Below, piece after piece: positions 29,130 through 41,400 of a stretch of 64,000 nucleotides of DNA. The stretch comes from Neonectria sp. B-13 (taxonomy: Eukaryota > Ascomycota > Sordariomycetes > Hypocreales > Nectriaceae). The stretch is from positions 992,001-1,056,000 of the forward strand of contig NOKP01000006.1 of the NCBI GenBank assembly GCA_002682825.1, read 5' to 3'. Position numbers and translations under genes: made by a program. Under the pieces are notes generated by a model. That model searched no databases. It was not told the origin of the DNA and saw only the letters and a program-made list of their open reading frames with translations. Numbering within the stretch: position 1 is the first letter of the stretch; each line of letters starts with the position of its first letter.

Positions 29130-31087
29130 TCCCTCCGGATCTCTTTCGCTCGTCGTTTTGGTCGCTTCCGCTTAGTCGATGGTTGTCCGTACTGATCGTC
29201 TCCGTCTTGGTGGGAATAGGTTGATTATGCCGGACGCCGAACTCCGGATCTTTCGACGACGATTACTCGACCAGTCGTTGTCTTTTCGGCCGCCGTTTTC
29301 CTGGCTCCGACCGGGGAGCAGGCCTGTCAAGGAGCGACAAGTTGAATGCTATCGACGAGCAATGAGAGAAGTTGCTTCCCTCCCTCGCTCTCGGGGCCGT
29401 ATTTTCCTCGGCAGCCAAGTTTCCCCCCTCTATGATTCCGATGCCGATGCCGATTTGGCCCCCAAAAAAGCCCGTCCGTTCGAGGTTGTCTTGTGCCGGT
29501 ATAGGAGGCTCTTCGCTGCCCGGGTGCTGGTGCTGCGGGGGGGGAGCGCTCCCACGCGCCGTGACCGTTCCCGCTTAGCGATTGGCGCCGGCCATTGACT
29601 TGGGGCAGAGACTTGAGGGGATTCGCCTGGGCGCCGGAGTGGCCGGAGACGATGAGGACGATGGGCGGAGGAAACGGGGGGAAAAGGAGGGAGCGAGGCG
29701 GCCCGTGGAGGAGGAAGCAGGATAATGAGATGGTGGAGAGAGAGAGAAGATGGGAACTAAGTCAAGTTTCCCAGGGCGAAGGAGAAAGGCGGCGGGCGGC
29801 GGGTGGATGACGGGGTCGGGCGGTGGGTGGTGGTGGGACACTGGGAATACCTCCCGGCCTCCACCATACGTACCTGCTGTAAATGAAGCAGCCCGCCCGC
29901 CCAGTGGATTGTCAGTATAGCGCTGCAGCCAGCGGGTTTGCGTCGGCCGTAGGTGCTGAGACGCCAGTGTGTGTAGCGTGTGCAGCGCCTACCGCCCCTG
30001 CGCGCAAAACCTGGCAGCGGGTGGGTTCCAGCGCTCAAGTGCTGTCGCCAACGCCTAGTGGGGCCGCACTGCGAGGTGCACGCAATCCGCCAGCGTCGGG
30101 TCGGGAGGGCTTTTTCTTCTGCCCCGGGCTCTTTGCCCGTTACAAGCCGGTCCCGGCCAAACACAAATGACGCAGGTCGGTGCTAATCGACACTAGAAAA
30201 GACGGCATCTTGGTGGGTGTTTTGGGCCGTGTCTGCGTACGACAGCAATGGAGGTGGTGGCCATACCACCCACCTCAGGCAATAAAGAGAAGCACGGCTC
30301 GGTCTCGTGGATGCGATCGACTGCAGTGTGCAGCGCGGTGCAGCGAGCCGACTTCTCCTGCAGGTCTTCCGTGCGTCGGCGGCATGTGTATCTCTTCTCA
30401 TCCCACGCCGACATGGCTTATCCAGGTTGGCGTGGGATGGGCGTGACTATGGGCTGGCATCTGGCGTTCTGTTCCTTATTACCAGTCGGCTTCTCACAGG
30501 CTTCCCGAGGTTGATGGGCGATGCGCGTCTCGCTGGGTTCACACTCTCACATGGGATACAGCAGTAAAGACGTTCCGGGTGACTCAATCGCAACGAGCAT
30601 CCAATGTAGTCATTTGGTCGCATTGCTGGCACACCACACCCCAGTCAATCGTCATCTGTCTCTGTTTCGACCAAGGAGGTGCTGCTTTGCAACTGGCCGT
30701 TCTCTTCCGAATGCCGGCTTTGCACGGAACAAACGGAGGCGCAACCCCCACATTTCCCTTGCTACACCTCCACCGTGACCGCATCCGCTCACCCATCCCT
30801 CCCTCCGCAAGGCCGTCCCCCCGTCTAGGTTCTCCAAAGATATGGGCAAAAACGGCCGAGTCACGTGGGACATCACGTTCTTCCCACAGCCACCGGCCGC
30901 CCCACTCTAGCCAGCGAGCAAACGAGGATGCAGGAATGGTCATCAAAGCGAAATGCACGTGACGTCCCGAGCTCTCCCAGAAGATTTGCTCCCTCAGCCC
31001 ATCCATTTCGCGCATTCCCGAACCCGACGAACGACGGAATCGACGACGCCCTCCAACCCGACCCCATCTCCTCGTCAATCCTCGACC
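29130..31087. promoter_or_regulatory. Wide divergent region carrier/QCR7
   Basis: About 1.96 kb between outward-facing genes, GC-rich and without conserved frames. Purine-rich stretches occur near 29600-29780. No element within it can be named with confidence. The two ends presumably hold the respective promoters. Confidence 0.5.
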
Positions 31088-31664
31088 ATGAAGTACTCGC
31101 TCGCCCCCTTCATCCTGCGGAGGCCCTGGCTGGCCCGGCTCTTCAAGCCCGCTGCCAGCTGGTACGTCAATGCCGCCGGCTACCGCCAGCTCGGCCTGAG
31201 GTACGCGAACAAATCCCCCCCTCGACCGAACGATGCGAATCCAGCGACATACAACACCCAATTGGGCTGTCTCGGACACCTACGGCCCTCTGTGGCCTCG
31301 ACATGAACTCTTTTCGCTGACCGGGTTCCTCAATTGATGTAGATACGATGACCTCCTCGAGGAGGAGAACGACGCCGCCCAGAAGGCCCTCAAGCGCATC
31401 TCCCCCACTGAGTCCTACGAGCGAATCTACCGCATCCGCCGCGCTGTCCAGTGCAGTTACCAGCACAAGCTGCTCGCCAAGGACCAGTGGACCACCACTG
31501 CCTCTGTACGATCCCCCTCGGCAGTCGCCACCATCGCCCTAGACAATCCAGGCTAACCCTTCCCGTAGGATGCCCGCTACCTGCAGCCCGTCATCGACGA
31601 GATCAAGGCCGAGGCGGCCGAGAAGGAGGAGCTCGACTCCATTGCTGTTATCCGCAAGAACTAA
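31088..31664 (+). CDS. QCR7: Cytochrome b-c1 complex subunit 7
   Basis: Three exons: 31088-31200, 31343-31505 and 31569-31664, encoding 123 residues, the normal QCR7 size. Donors are GTACGC and GTACGA, acceptors GTAG and GTAG. The join sequences read [20 protein letters not shown] and [20 protein letters not shown]. Family features are [20 protein letters not shown] in the middle, LAKDQW, and the acidic/Lys-rich C-terminal helix ending IAVIRKN. Qcr7 (14-kDa subunit) lies on the matrix side of complex III and is needed for cytochrome b assembly. QCR8 also lies in this window. The first intron is 142 bp, longer than most here. Confidence 0.95.
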
Positions 31665-32350
31665 ACGGTGTTATGGCTTGATAGGGGAATGAAGAGTGTA
31701 CAGAGTAGGAGGATGGGTGTTTTGAGCGCGAAACGGCGCCTCTAGGAGCGAACGGCGACCCAAATGGACTAGACAGTCTCGTGTATCCTATGTATAGACG
31801 TCGTCGTACTGACTCACTTTCCATAATTATCCAACCATGGTTCTCGTGACATCTGGTTATTATTTTCTTGACTTCTTCCGTAGTTTTACAATGTGCCCTC
31901 TAGACTAGGCTCTAATGTAGAGTCCGACTCCAGGCGGATGTTGGTTGCATCGAGATCCGAGGGACTCGAATTGACAAGGGAATCCCTTGAGCGACTCCTC
32001 CTGGATCCGCATCTTTGACACTGCCCCTTGTGCCTATACCACAGGTTCGGCTTGGGTCCTAGCCTTTGACAGCCTTTGACAGTTTCCAACCCGCCAACAA
32101 TCCCTGAGGCGCCGCGCGGAGATCCCGTCCGCCGAACCAGATTGGGTGGTTGTCGACATCCATCATACCCATCCTTTCCCCACCATCTCCCAGCATGCGA
32201 CTCCATCCCAAATAATGGTGAATTAGACACCCATCCAATATGGCCGTTAGTGCTCGTTCTGTCTCGTGCCCTCCTCTTCATGGCTCAACAAGCAATTGGC
32301 CGCAGCGGTTGGCAGCAGTACTGGCAAAAGTCCAAGGGGACATGGTTGGC
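31665..32350. other. Tail-to-tail spacer QCR7/UBP3
   Basis: Convergent 3' flanks. A short direct repeat CAGCCTTTGACAGCCTTTGACAG occurs near 32063-32083. No coding sequence is recognised. Confidence 0.6.
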
Positions 32351-35327
32351 TTATACACGCTGATAGAACAGCAGATAGGCCACCTTGTTGTCCTTGATGT
32401 TGTCCTTGGCCTGCTTCCCCTTTCCACTGCCATTGCCAGCGCCGTTGACGACACTGCTCCATCGCTTGTTTCCGCCAGGGGCAGTTGTGACTTGCTTCCA
32501 TCCATCCTCATCTCCCGTGTCTTCGTCCATCATGGCCCCGAATCGGTTGCCCGACGCACCAGAGGCGGGACTTTCGTTGCGGGTGTCCTTCACTTCCTCT
32601 TCCTCACCACCCTCGGCAACATCTTCACTCCGCACTCTTCGGATGAAGGTATCATCGAGACGGATCCACTCCTTGCCCTCCTGGCGCCGCACATCTACGG
32701 TGTAATGACCACCACTGGCGTTCTTGCCATGGTGGTACACCACACTGATCAACTTGTACTTAGGCATCGCTCCCTCATCTAGACTTTGGCGTGCCTGTCG
32801 AGACAAGACTTCGCGAGGAATCTCGAGATCCAACGGGTATCCAACGTTTTTCCAGATCTTGACAGTACCGTTGCCCTCTGCATCGAACTGGAACCGCTTG
32901 AGGTGTAGGATGAGCACAGGGGGAAGCGATTCGATAAAGACCTGCTTGGTGGCGGTCACGTCCTTCCCACGGGGTGAGTTGAAATTTCCTTGCATCCTCT
33001 CGGGTCGGGTGAGTCCACGTAAGGCGTCTACCACGTTGCGCACATCCGGTGCGCCAATATCCAACTGCAGAGGCTGATAGGGTTCGGTGGTGATAGAATC
33101 TTTGAGCCCTGGCACTCGGAACTCGGACCTTAGTAAGCCACCGAAAATCTTCGTGATAGGGGTCGATGAGTTTGAACCAGCCGATCGGGTCACGGCGGCA
33201 CGTTGCTTTCGGCCCACCTCAAGCCAGTCATCCTGGCCTGTAGTAGCCGTGTCATCTTCCGAGACACCTGAGAACAACGAACTACCCATGACTGAGGTGC
33301 ATTCGTCATCAAGAGACTGAAGGAGGAACCCAAGGAACTCCTCGGCATCTTGCTGATGACCACGCTGTATCAAGTTAGTAAAACAGATGAAAGCCTGGGG
33401 AGAGTGCTGCATACCCTCATGCTAGCAAATCGTGAAAGCTGCCTTATAGCTTCGTAGACGAACTCAGGGGTGAAAGGCTCGCCATAGCGCTCAAGCTCTT
33501 CATTCTTTAGGGCCCTTCTCAAAGCGTCCACAGATGGAGCCGACTTGATCAGCTTGTACTCATGCATGAACATGATCCTGCAGTTGATTAGATGATTGCT
33601 AGGGTAATGAGGCTGTGGGCAAACTTACATGGCGTCGATCAAAGGCGTCTCGCTTTTGAAGCTGTGGACTGCTCTCTGGCTCACTTGGTTCAAGAAATCA
33701 TAAAACGGAACGCAAAACATCAAAACTTGGAGCACCTATTGCCAATTAATAAGTTGCACGGAAACAATTGGGGTTTGCAACATACCGAGTTCATATAGCA
33801 CATGTTCCCAGTGTTAATCAAGCCGCGAGGCTCAAGAAACGAAATTTTGTCACCACTACCAACATGATATGCGCGAATGGCTTCTGCCGCTGAGCTGGCA
33901 TTGACTTTTGAGAAGTTCGCGCCAGAGCCGTTGGTGCCGCCAACAACGCCATCAGCATCATGGCCATTGGCAGCCCCGACTCCAGATGAAGAGCCATTGG
34001 GCCCATCAGCCCCTGCAGCAGCAGCAGCAGCAGCAGCAGCCGAGGACTTTGCGAAAAGGTTCGCCCAGCTCGTTGGAGCAGCTTTAGCCGGAGCGCTAGT
34101 AGCTGAATCGGGGGCACTGGAATCGTCTTCAGCTGGGACGGCGGCGACATCGGCGGACGTAGAGTCTTGTGCTACTGTCTCGATGGCTGCCGTGCCATTC
34201 ACCGGCTTTTCAGCACGAGAAGGCTTGGAATCCTTGGCACTGCCCCTAGGAAGAGCAGGAACGGCGGGAATAGGGTGGGAACCGCGAGTGGCGGGCTTGC
34301 CAGCAGCCGTGGGAGTAGCACTGGTGGCAGTGTTGGTTCGAGACCGTTGTTGAAGGGAGCTCGGTGTCGTGGGGGTAGACGGAACAGCATCTCCGGCGGA
34401 TTGACGCGGAGTGGATGCAGGCTCAGACCGCATATCGGAAACTGTGGAAGGTTGGGTGGAGGCCGGGGAATCCTTCGAGGCTGGCTTAGGCGCAGTACTC
34501 TGTTCCATTTGTTCCGCGGCAGCTTCGTGTTGCTCAACGGGCAGCGAAACGGCCTGGCTGTTAGCGTTCAGTGGCTTTCTCCGCCGTCTCGACTTTGCGG
34601 TTCGAACTGGGAAATCCAAGTCCGGCCGGGAGAGCCATGGCAGCTTTGAATGGTCAGTAACCGCAGTATAGGTCTCACTTGCACTGAAACTTACAGGAGC
34701 TCGGAAAAGTTCCTTGGGGACCTCGACAGGAGAAGGCTGCCGCGCAGGGGCAACCGAGGGAATTGGCTCTCTTGTTTGGGGAGTCGGGGGAGTCGGGGGA
34801 GGAAGCAGTTGAGACGAATGGGTCGAGGACGGAGTGTGAGGCGGGATCGCAGCCGGCACTGGCGGAGGTTGGTAGGGCGTGGAGAGAGCAGGCGACTGCT
34901 GAGCATGACGAGGGTAGCTGGGCGGAACAGTGACGCCAGCCATGGGGACGTATTGGTGCATAGTCGGCGGCGATCGAGCGTAGTTCTGGTATGGCACATA
35001 CCCAGGTTGAGGCATGCCACCATTTTGATACTGGCTGTTCTGGTACTGGGGTGGCATGCCATAGTACTGCTGCGGCGCATACGGCATGTAGTTGGCATAC
35101 ATGGGGTTCACGTGTTGCTGATGCTGATGTTGGTGCTGGGCTTGGTGCTGATATTGATGCTGGTGCTGGTGCTGGGGTTGATGCTGGGGTTGGTGGTGAT
35201 ACTGTGGGACGTAAGGAGGGGGTTGCCTCCTACGAGGCCCTCCTAGGCCGCCAGCCATATCGACACTTGGCATGCCACCAACTCCTCCCTGCATGTTCTG
35301 CCCAGCCGGCAGATGGCGGTTACTCAT
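32351..35327 (-). CDS. UBP3: Ubiquitin-specific protease, Ubp3/USP10 type
   Basis: Five exons: 34695-35327, 33786-34643, 33629-33735, 33415-33577 and 32351-33364, encoding 924 residues. All four introns are 50-51 bp. The N-terminal 400 residues are disordered: Pro/Gln/His-rich with a His-Gln repeat (about residues 45-75), Ser/Thr/Pro-rich, and an eight-Ala run. The USP domain begins near FLEPRGLINTGNMCYMNSVL, with catalytic Cys at about residue 493. The Gln/Asp box is RRGHQQDAEEFLGFLLQSLD, the catalytic His lies in NASGGHYTVDV (about 807), and the Asp in WIRLDDTF (about 824). A ~45-residue insert rich in Glu, Gly, Asn and Lys precedes the final strand KVAYLLFYQRV. Yeast Ubp3 with Bre5 deubiquitinates Sec23 and acts in ribophagy. 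MSNRHLPAG is the first ATG, although the frame stays open ~180 codons upstream without another Met. Confidence 0.92.
34014..34041. repeat. GCA repeat encoding an alanine run
   Basis: A CAG/GCA trinucleotide repeat inside UBP3 exon 2, read on the minus strand as consecutive Ala codons. It is a candidate length-polymorphic site. Confidence 0.8.
35112..35202. repeat. His-Gln coding repeat in UBP3
   Basis: Repeated TGCTGATG, TGGTGCTG and related 6-mers on the plus strand encode His-Gln dipeptides on the minus strand (HQHQHQYQHQAQHQHQHQQH). The repeat sits in the disordered N-terminus. Confidence 0.85.
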
Positions 35328-36310
35328 CTTGCCGGCTTGGGGGTTGAATGAAGACGGGCGCCGCCCAGTTGGCGCGACTCCCGCAGCCACGTCGCTTTGG
35401 ATCTCGAGAACGGAGGGATTCGTGCGGGCTTCGGGCGCAGGCTTCAGGAATGAAGCTGCGTCGGGTTCGGGGGATGGCGGTTCGCGGATTGCTTGTTTTT
35501 TGCGCGACACAACACTCGCAGCGGCCTGATGGCCCGCGAGACGAGGATGAAGGACAGCGATGACGGAGCGCAGAGGGGCGGCTTCTGGCTTCTCTGGGAA
35601 CGAAGCACCAGAGGAAAACGGGAAAGCCGAAGGAAGAAAAAAGGCGGCGGCGCGGAAAGGAGCGGAGAGGTCCAAGACTTTGCCAGAGACAAAGGCCGAA
35701 GAAGAGACGCACTGAAAGAGTTGCGTCAGGCTGATGCTTGACGTTGGAGAAGTAAAATTTGGGACTCGGAGTTTCCTGGCACGCAAGGCGCTGCGAAAGG
35801 TGCACACGAGCCAAGCTGCGCCGGGGTCGCCCCTAGTGGTCTGTCTAAGGCCAACGCCCGTCCCGAGCCGGGGCAAGATGTTGGTGTCTGAGGCAGAAAT
35901 TGATGCTTGACATCAGACAGTCGGGTCCGCCCGCTGGTCCGTGTCCCCGCAGCCAAGCAGCATTGGATCGCACGCACCCGCAGCATACCCCTGTAATGGA
36001 TGTGGAAGTCGACCCCGATATCTGGATATGGAAATATCGCGTATCAGAGCCTCTGAGAAAAAGACTGTCCCAACTCATCTATGCATTCTCAGGGTTCTGT
36101 ACATATGACGAAGGTTATAGCACATCGCAGATCGATCTGCGTTACGTATTTGCAAAAAAATCCAATACTAAGTAGTTCCACATCCCGTGGTCTTGAATAT
36201 GCCGTGCTTGGTGTCAGGTATTAATCTCACATGCCACCCACTCGAACGCCAGTACCCAGATAACTCCTTGCGAATACCAATCGAGAGCTGACCAGCCCTT
36301 TCCCACCAGT
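35328..36310. other. UBP3 leader and SAE2 3' flank
   Basis: The 35328-35880 part is open in the UBP3 frame but has no ATG and no conservation, so it is taken as a long 5' UTR or promoter. The 35900-36310 part is AT-richer and should include the SAE2 3' UTR. Confidence 0.5.
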
Positions 36311-38482
36311 CTAACCCTTCTGCTCATCCCTGAAAACCCATCTACCGCCCGGACGCATGGCTTCTCTATACCTTTCCTGAACCGTCTGCTTGTCGCGCTT
36401 CGCCGCCTCAGCCCTATCCGCTTGCAGCTCCTGAGTACTGGGAAAGTCGGCATTCCAGAAACCTGGCGGAGAACGCATACGTGAGAATCGATACCGATGT
36501 TTGCCGTATTTGTTTGCTAGCTCCTGCGTCTTTGCCTCGACCCAAACCTCGTCCCTTTCCGGCTTCTCCATCGTGCCAAGGCGGTAAGCGGATTCGCCCA
36601 TGTAGTCCTCCAACAGTTTCTGCTCCTCCATCCGTTGGGCTGGCGTAAGGGGTGGGTTGGGACGTTGTGAAAGGGCCAAGGCCCGGAATTCCTTTCCACA
36701 ACAATGCAGATCGGTGCACCCTTGCAAGCAAGCCCTCTCGTTTCTGTCTCTCACAACTTCTGTATACGCAAAGTCGTGGCCATCATTGGTGAGAGGGTTG
36801 ACTTTGAAATCGTCTGGGCGCAGTTCTGACAGTGGTTTATTTCGCAAGAGTGAGGTTGAGCCTTTGTGAGCAAGAGGAGACCTTGTGTCTTGAGGTGATA
36901 ATTTGGTGCTGGTAAACTTCGGTCGGCTGATGGTGCTGGCTTGTTGAACTGCCGTCTTATCCCGAGGGCGCCCATCTTGTTCAAATGGAAGCTCGCGTCG
37001 CCCTGGGATAGACAGATCGTCTTGAAGGACGCTAACTCTTGCCCTTGATCGAGGATTGGAGCGAGTAATCGTTTCATCGTCCTTGGCTGCGGGACTGTTG
37101 AGGAGCGTGTCCAGTCGACCCTTAGGGACTGGTTTCATCGCGCTCTTCGGCTGCCCTTCCGCAGCCCCTCTCTTGTAGACAATCCCGTCCTCAGCCAGAG
37201 TAGATATACCATGGCTCAGCCCTCTTTTAAAGGGCGTGACTGGTTTGTTCCATTCAGGCCGGGTCACCCTTCGGTTGACACTGTTGACACTGAGCGGCGT
37301 GAGAGCTGATGAGAAGTCGAGAGGCCGAGCCGTCTGGGGATTGTGATCCGGTCTGACAAGAAATGCAGATGGAGTTGTAACGGCAACGAGAGTGTTGGTG
37401 AGAGCCTGGCCGCCCGTCGCCGAACCCTCCAATTGCTTGCGCTTCCTGGGTGTTAATAACCTCTGCGCAACATTTCCCAAGTCGATGCTTTCCTGCAGAT
37501 CAGCCGCATCTTCTACCATTGAGAGAATGGGACTTGACCCGACGTTCAGCTCAAGTTTGACCTTTCGAAGAGGGGACTCGGTGGGTTCAGGTCCATCCCG
37601 CTTCCTTTTCCGTACAGCTCGTTCTGAGACAACGACAGGCAGATCCGATGACGGCTCACTTTTAATTTGCACATCATGGGCCTCATATTGGGTTGGTAGT
37701 TCGGGTAGGTCGTCTGGTTCCCTGGGGTCGGACCCCTCCTGTGTTGACTCGGATTGCGGGTTGACAACACCGGCGGGAGCCGCAGCAGCATCCTGCTCCA
37801 GATCAAGGGACGCGGCGGCAAGAGGGGGCAGCTCCAAGTCGGCTTGTTCAAGCCCAGGGTCGGAAGTGAAGCTGGTGATTGGGCTGGGTTCGTCTGCTTC
37901 GGCCTTGACGTCGGGATTTGTCGATGTTCGGCCACTTCTGGTGTTTCTCTCAACAATCCGAATCCCGTGTTCCTCCTCCGCTGCTCTGATCTTCCTTTCC
38001 AAGGCCTTTGCATATTCGACCCACTGATCTCGCTCATCCTTTCTTTTCCGAAGTGCATCCTTGGCTTTCTTGAAGTTTTCTGATAGCGCATTGAACTTCG
38101 AGCCTACTTTGCGGCACTCTGCTTTCCAGTCGTGCTCACCTTCAGATCCGCTGCCGTCGGCTGGCCGTGATGAAGTACTTGGTGACGGATTGCCTGAATT
38201 ATGTTCATTCTGTCTTGCCTTCGCTGCCCGCACCTGCTCCTGTAGGCGGAAATTCTTGACCGTTAACTCTGTAACCTTCGAGACTTGTGCATCCCGCTCT
38301 TTGTGAGCTTGGTCGAGTTGAAATTCCACTGATTCATGATCTACAGCCGGTTAGATGATCGACCTTGAAGACACTCTCCTAGGGTGTAACTCACCTTTCC
38401 TGATCGCCTCGTCGACGCGTCCACATGCTTCGACGATAGCACTTAAAAGTTCCGGTCGCCCAGTTTGAAAGAAGCTCGTCAT
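36311..38482 (-). CDS. SAE2: DNA-end resection factor Sae2/Ctp1/CtIP
   Basis: Two exons: 38395-38482 and 36311-38340, encoding 705 residues. The 54-bp intron has donor GTGAGT and acceptor GTAG. The N-terminal ~130 residues are strongly coiled coil (QLDQAHKERDAQVSKVTELT, then KAKDALRKRKDERDQWVEYA), the expected oligomerisation region. The centre is long and disordered, rich in Ser, Pro and acidic residues, with many SP/TP sites suited to CDK control. The conserved C-terminus starts at CLQGCTDLHCCG (about residue 567) and contains KHRYRFSRMRSPPGFWNADF, then FPSTQE near residue 650-670. This matches the CxxC/RHR region of CtIP-Sae2 proteins. The protein activates Mre11 nuclease to begin 5' resection of double-strand breaks, including Spo11 breaks in meiosis. 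It is much longer than yeast Sae2 and in the size range of filamentous-fungal and animal members. Confidence 0.92.
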
Positions 38483-41400
38483 TTTATATTAGGAAGACTT
38501 GTAATCATCCATTCGATTAGCATGAGCCAAACGTTCTGTACACGAAAACAGAGTGTGGATTGCGGGTTGGGAGTTGGGATGGATGGTGACGCGTCTCCAC
38601 ATCGCGGGCGCGGCCCGCTTGGGTGGCAATCTGTCGCGAGGCTGTTCCACGTGACACCATCAACGCCAAAACCGTGAGGAACGACCTCATCAACTTCATC
38701 GCTGTGATTGATTTGCGGAATTCTTCCTAATTGATGTTTGGGGTATGAGCCACTTCAATCCAACTAAGTGACAAAGATATACATGGTCTTGGTTTGAGGG
38801 ATAACTTTAGGTAAAGCTCCCTGTAGCATCAAAGCCTTTTTAGGTACGTCGTAGACGACGAGGCGGTGCTGTAGAGACAGTTGCTGATTCACACAACTTG
38901 AGCGGCTAGACACTCTACTTGGAATATTTATTCAGCACAGGGAAGAGCGGGATACAGCTGTGAATTTACTCACGAAGTTGACCCGGGATAACTTCTCTGC
39001 TAATCGCCTGTCGGTGATGGCTTGTTGCAACGGACCAATTCCCCCAATGCCAGAGAGCGGTTCGATTATGAGCGTAGATCCGAATAATCGATCTCCGAAA
39101 TAAGTAGGTAGGGTCCACCAGCGTGTCCATAATCGAATTTAATGTCTCGTTATTGATCCAACTTTATGAAAAATATCACTATTCCACACAACGACTCGCA
39201 GAGACGCCCACGCCGATTCCTCACATTGCTTCTTAAGTCTGCCTAGAGCCGAACCATACCACCACGTAAGATCAATCAGAGCGGGGCAATTCAAAAGGCT
39301 TATCCAAGCTTTATCCAAGCTTTACCAAAGACTTGACCATCATCATTGTTAGTTGGTCGAGCGTATTCTTGCGTTGTTTGTGCTTCTCCCTCCCTGGCCC
39401 GGTTCCATATTTCAGAAACACAAATCACCGAAAAGGGTCTTCCCATCTCTATCATCTATAAAAAATTACACCACGTTAATTTTGGCCTTTAGCCATGTGC
39501 CTGTACCAAAATCTCATGTCAAGTATTTCGAGGACTCGCCTTAGCCATGGGGCCTAGCGACCCACCTGAAGAGGCACTGGACGACGTTATTGGCTCCCTT
39601 CATCATCCTGAACAGCTCGGTCGGTCTGTAGACCATCAGTCATCGAAGGGACGGAAGGATAATGACGATCTACTTACCGCTCGCTTCTTTTGTCGTATAT
39701 GGAATAACTTGGCGCGTTGTCATTTGTAGCTCATTGGACACTCTCTGGGAGAGGGCGTGAGGGTGAATATCCGGGGTTCACAAATGCTATCTCTCGAATA
39801 AGAGGGTCTGTGCAGATTGACAACATATGCGTGCGCTTTACGTGGAGCTACAGAGGAGAACCGAGTGGGTGATCAGCTGGGTTTCTTGAAAACTTGGAGG
39901 AAATCTCAACAAGAAAGGACACGTTGGTTGCCGTATTTAAAGCCATACGGGAGCGCGCTAAGTTACCCAGCTTGAACATGGCACGGTCTCTTATAATCAA
40001 CAACCTACAGAATACCACACTGTCAGATTTTATATCGTTGAGTTTTTTTGATCAGTGAGCAAGGATCTCGCTCAACTTCACAAGCAAATTGCGCATGAAT
40101 ATGACGAAGACGGCCCCGACGATGGATTTAACCGCATTGAGTGTACGAACTTCGAGTCCTATATGTACAAGCGGGCTTTCTACCCTAACCAGGCAACTGA
40201 CATCGTCGACACTATATTTTTGCGAGTGTTGGGGACCATGCCAGGCTCCTTCCATGGTCAGGGTATGCTCAGGACACTCAACTTGTATTTATACATGATT
40301 TCGCATCACGTCCTGAGTTGAATCACAGCAAGACGGCAGAGGAAGGGGACAGACGAGCGTTGGAAGGCCTGTTAAAAGGTTGAAAGGCTGGAAGCAAGAC
40401 GGAAGCGAAGGCTGTCGATGGAATCAGTGTAGTGTTGGTGAATTCCTACATTACATTCAAGTGTGTTTATTCTCAGTGCACGTGGATCTTGGTACCTGCA
40501 ATTCCTTTGTCCCGTTCGAATCACTTGCCAATCATCACGACACGGCTATACTGAAATTGCTAAGATCGATCAAAAAGTCTACCGTACAATGAATTATCAA
40601 AGGCTTTTGGTGGGCAAAGAAATGGGCTATAGGACTTAAGAAGCAGCGCAATTAATTACAATCAAGTAATACCCTGCGTGCACCCGCCTCCCTATAGGTA
40701 GCTTAGGCGGTGGAAGATAGGTAACACATAATGTCAACTTAAGGAGGGCTGGCACAGAGTTGTGGCTCACCGGAGGATACTCATATCGACTTAATGGCCG
40801 AGCATAGTTGCTCACACCACTGCTTGTCTGTGTGGTCTCAGATAACCGAGAGAGGAAACGCAGCCCGGTGACATGTACCATATCTGAGCGGAATGGACAA
40901 CGTTGGTTACGGATGCAAGAAGGCCCAAGCCGAGCATGGGATTGCGTCACTGACACTGCTAAATACGAGGAACTGATTACCTACTCTGAGATAGGGCATT
41001 GTAGACTGGGAGTCTGCACAACGCTGACCCGATTAAATGCGGCAAATCATCTACGAGAACGGCAACCTCGAGCTCCGGTTCTGATAGAACAAGTATGACC
41101 TCGCGATCTGGGACAGGTGAGTCGAGCCACGATCTAGAAGCTGTGTTGCAACGGAGACTAGCAGGAATGCTACACAACCGCCCTGCCGTGTTACGCATCG
41201 CTACCAGGTAAGCTCAGATTTCCGAGATTTGAAACGCGCTGTACCAGAATTGCGGTCCAGTGACCACAGCGGCAAGCACAAGGGTAGCCGCATCGTTTCA
41301 CTGGGCGAGAAGCCATGTTGTGACAACGAGTTGTTGTCTTTTTACTCACATATGGGACACTTGGATTGGTTGAATAATTTCTGAGACGAGCAGTGGAATT

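Noticed and set aside
35328..35876. N-terminal extension of UBP3 of ~180 codons
   Set aside because: The frame is open but contains no ATG, and its sequence is unlike the deubiquitinase. Leader sequence is more likely.
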